The notes under the pieces were generated by a model that was given only the letters and a program-made list of their open reading frames with translations, was not told the origin of the DNA and ran no database searches. The position numbers and the translations under genes were made by a program. A DNA stretch of 15,016 nucleotides from Sulfuritalea sp. (GTDB lineage Bacteria > Pseudomonadota > Gammaproteobacteria > Burkholderiales > Rhodocyclaceae), in contig JAIPCS010000066.1 in NCBI GenBank assembly GCA_021738105.1, forward strand, positions 1 to 15,016, read 5' to 3'. Positions 13,631-15,016 of the stretch are shown here, in pieces; position 1 is the stretch's first letter; every line of letters starts with the position of its first letter.

Positions 13631-15016
13631 TCAAACGATGCCCAGTTTCACACGCAAGCCTGTATGTTCAGGCTGGGTGGACTCGATGCTGCGCTGCTTG
13701 ACATGCCCGAAACCGCGAATTTTTTCTGGGAGTTTGGCCAGCGCCGTGGCGTCGGGAAGGGACGCCCGATCAAGCTTCGCCAGCAACGCATCGAGATCGG
13801 CCTCATAGGCGGTCAGCAGATCCCGTTCCAGTTTTCGCTCCTCGCTATGACCAAAAAAGTCCCAGCGCGATCCACGCCAGCGGCGAGCCCGCGCCAACCA
13901 TTTGAAAGCGGTCAGCATCCATGGACCAAACGTCACTTTTTCCACCAGACCGGTCGTCGGGTCGGCGCGTGCGAACAAGGGTGGGGCCAGATGGAATTTC
14001 AATGTGAAATCACCCTCAAAACGTTCCTCGATCTTTTCCACGAAATCGGTTTCGGCATACAGCCGCGCGACCTCATACTCATCCTTGATCGCCATCAGCT
14101 TGAACAGGTTGTGTGCCACGGCCTCGGTGAGTTGCGATGAGTCCAGTGCAGCTTCTGCCGTGCGCACTTTCTCTACCCGCGTACGGTAACGGGAAGCGTA
14201 GGCGGCATCCTGGTATTCGGTCAGAAACGCGACACGTTTTGTGATCAGTTTGTCGAGTGTCGGTGCGGGTGGTATCTCGATTTTCGGTCGGGCATAGGTC
14301 TCAACGGCGCTCTGGTCGTGGGCCGCACGTCGTCCCCAGAGAAATGCAGCTCGACTCATGGCGACGGCGGTTCCGTTGAGTTCAATGGCCCGGTCTATCG
14401 CGTCTTCGGAAACGGGAACCATGCCTAGCTGCCAGGCATAACCGAGTAAAAACAGATTGCTGGCGATCGTATCGCCGAGGAGACGAAGGGCGAGATCGGA
14501 GGCCTCGACAAAATGGGCGGACTCGGCACCGACTGTTTCACCAAGCACATCCCGAATCTTCGCCAGAGGAAACTGCCAATCAGGATTGCGCGTGAAATCT
14601 GCAGTTGGGGTTTCTGCGCAATTCACCACGACTCGTGTACGCCCTGTTTGCATTCGCATCAGAGCATCTGGCGAGGCAGTAACGATCGCGTCGCCGCCGA
14701 TCACCGCGTCGGCTTCGCCGGTCGCCACGCGCACGGCGTGTATGGCTTGCGGATCGTCACAAATTCGAACGTGAGAAAACACTGCTCCGCCCTTTTGCGC
14801 CAGCCCCGTCATGTCGAGTACGGTGACACCCTTGCCGTCTATGTGCGCAGCCATTCCGATCAGCGCGCCAATGGTGACAACACCGGTGCCGCCCACACCG
14901 GTGACCAGAATACCGTAAGGCACCGTGGTTGCCGAAAAAGTCGGCGTTGGCGGGACGGCGAAGCTGGCCTCGCCGGGACCGGGCGCCGTTAGCCCACGGC
15001 CTTTTCTCACGGCCCC
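13631..15016 (-). CDS. Indolepyruvate ferredoxin oxidoreductase family protein, C-terminal part (5' end outside window)
   Basis: The reading frame is open to the right edge, giving the last 461 or so residues of what in this family is a fused protein of about 1150-1200 residues. The first visible residues, GAVRKGRGL, fit the position just after the ferredoxin-like cysteine motifs. Next comes the gamma-type 2-oxoacid oxidoreductase domain: ILVTGVGGTGVVTIGALIGM, then MTGLAQKGGAVFSHVRI. A C-terminal family-specific domain ends with GFGHVKQRS. The enzyme converts aryl or branched 2-oxoacids plus CoA to acyl-CoA, CO2 and reduced ferredoxin or another acceptor. It is the family used in aromatic amino acid breakdown towards arylacetyl-CoA. 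The thiamine-diphosphate and 4Fe-4S regions lie outside the window, so completeness cannot be judged. Confidence 0.92.
   Translation of the reverse strand, partial: GAVRKGRGLTAPGPGEASFAVPPTPTFSATTVPYGILVTGVGGTGVVTIGALIGMAAHIDGKGVTVLDMTGLAQKGGAVFSHVRICDDPQAIHAVRVATGEADAVIGGDAIVTASPDALMRMQTGRTRVVVNCAETPTADFTRNPDWQFPLAKIRDVLGETVGAESAHFVEASDLALRLLGDTIASNLFLLGYAWQLGMVPVSEDAIDRAIELNGTAVAMSRAAFLWGRRAAHDQSAVETYARPKIEIPPAPTLDKLITKRVAFLTEYQDAAYASRYRTRVEKVRTAEAALDSSQLTEAVAHNLFKLMAIKDEYEVARLYAETDFVEKIEERFEGDFTLKFHLAPPLFARADPTTGLVEKVTFGPWMLTAFKWLARARRWRGSRWDFFGHSEERKLERDLLTAYEADLDALLAKLDRASLPDATALAKLPEKIRGFGHVKQRSIESTQPEHTGLRVKLGIV

Noticed and set aside
13535..14140. Plus-strand open frame opposite the oxidoreductase end and into the gap
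   Set aside because: The oxidoreductase match on the minus strand is strong. The plus frame lacks a ribosome binding site and any domain, and its start falls inside the strong hairpin.

Overview
The window looks like a chromosomal segment of a betaproteobacterium, probably of the Rhodocyclales/Sterolibacteriaceae type. The best taxonomic marker is a clear PhaM-family polyhydroxyalkanoate (PHA) granule protein, a family largely confined to Betaproteobacteria. The mixed, moderately high GC and the gene order acyl-CoA ligase, then a Liv-type ABC transporter, then a PaaK-like ligase also fit. The placement is inference from gene content; no rRNA or tRNA gene is present.

Layout: (1) 36-734, minus strand, a Crp/Fnr-type regulator divergent from the main operon. 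(2) 735-958, a 224-bp divergent regulatory region with a long imperfect hairpin just before the first ribosome binding site. (3) 959-11545, eight tightly packed or closely spaced plus-strand genes plus one more transporter: long-chain-type acyl-CoA synthetase, a complete branched-chain-amino-acid-type ABC importer (LivG, LivH, LivM, periplasmic binding protein, LivF), a PaaK-like adenylating enzyme, an alpha-methylacyl-CoA racemase-type CaiB/BaiF enzyme with its catalytic triad intact, and an AEC-family carboxylate carrier. (4) 11547-13374, PhaM (minus), an orphan NarL/LuxR-type response regulator (plus) and an orphan ParA-like ATPase (minus). (5) 13375-13630, a 256-bp gap holding several dyads, including a very strong 17-bp stem. 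(6) 13631-15016, minus strand, the C-terminal part of a fused indolepyruvate ferredoxin oxidoreductase, running off the right edge.

How the genes may work together (inference): the operon looks built to import a carboxylic acid, convert it to its CoA thioester, and correct the stereochemistry of a 2-methyl-branched acyl-CoA so that beta-oxidation can proceed. Candidate substrates are methyl-branched or isoprenoid fatty acids, 2-arylpropionates, sterol side chains or other aryl/alkyl carboxylates; the sequence alone does not choose among them. The 2-oxoacid oxidoreductase at the right end also makes acyl-CoA thioesters, from aryl or branched 2-oxoacids, but it belongs to a separate minus-strand transcription unit. 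PhaM links the locus to carbon storage, the usual fate of surplus acyl-CoA.

No insertion sequence, CRISPR array, tRNA, rRNA or phage gene was seen. Most genes are members of known families. The less ordinary signals are the intergenic structures (896-935, 7191-7226, 8065-8160, 13528-13565), the possible leaderless start of the Crp/Fnr gene, the degenerate P-loop of the PaaK-like enzyme, the short PhaM, and the orphan ParA near it.
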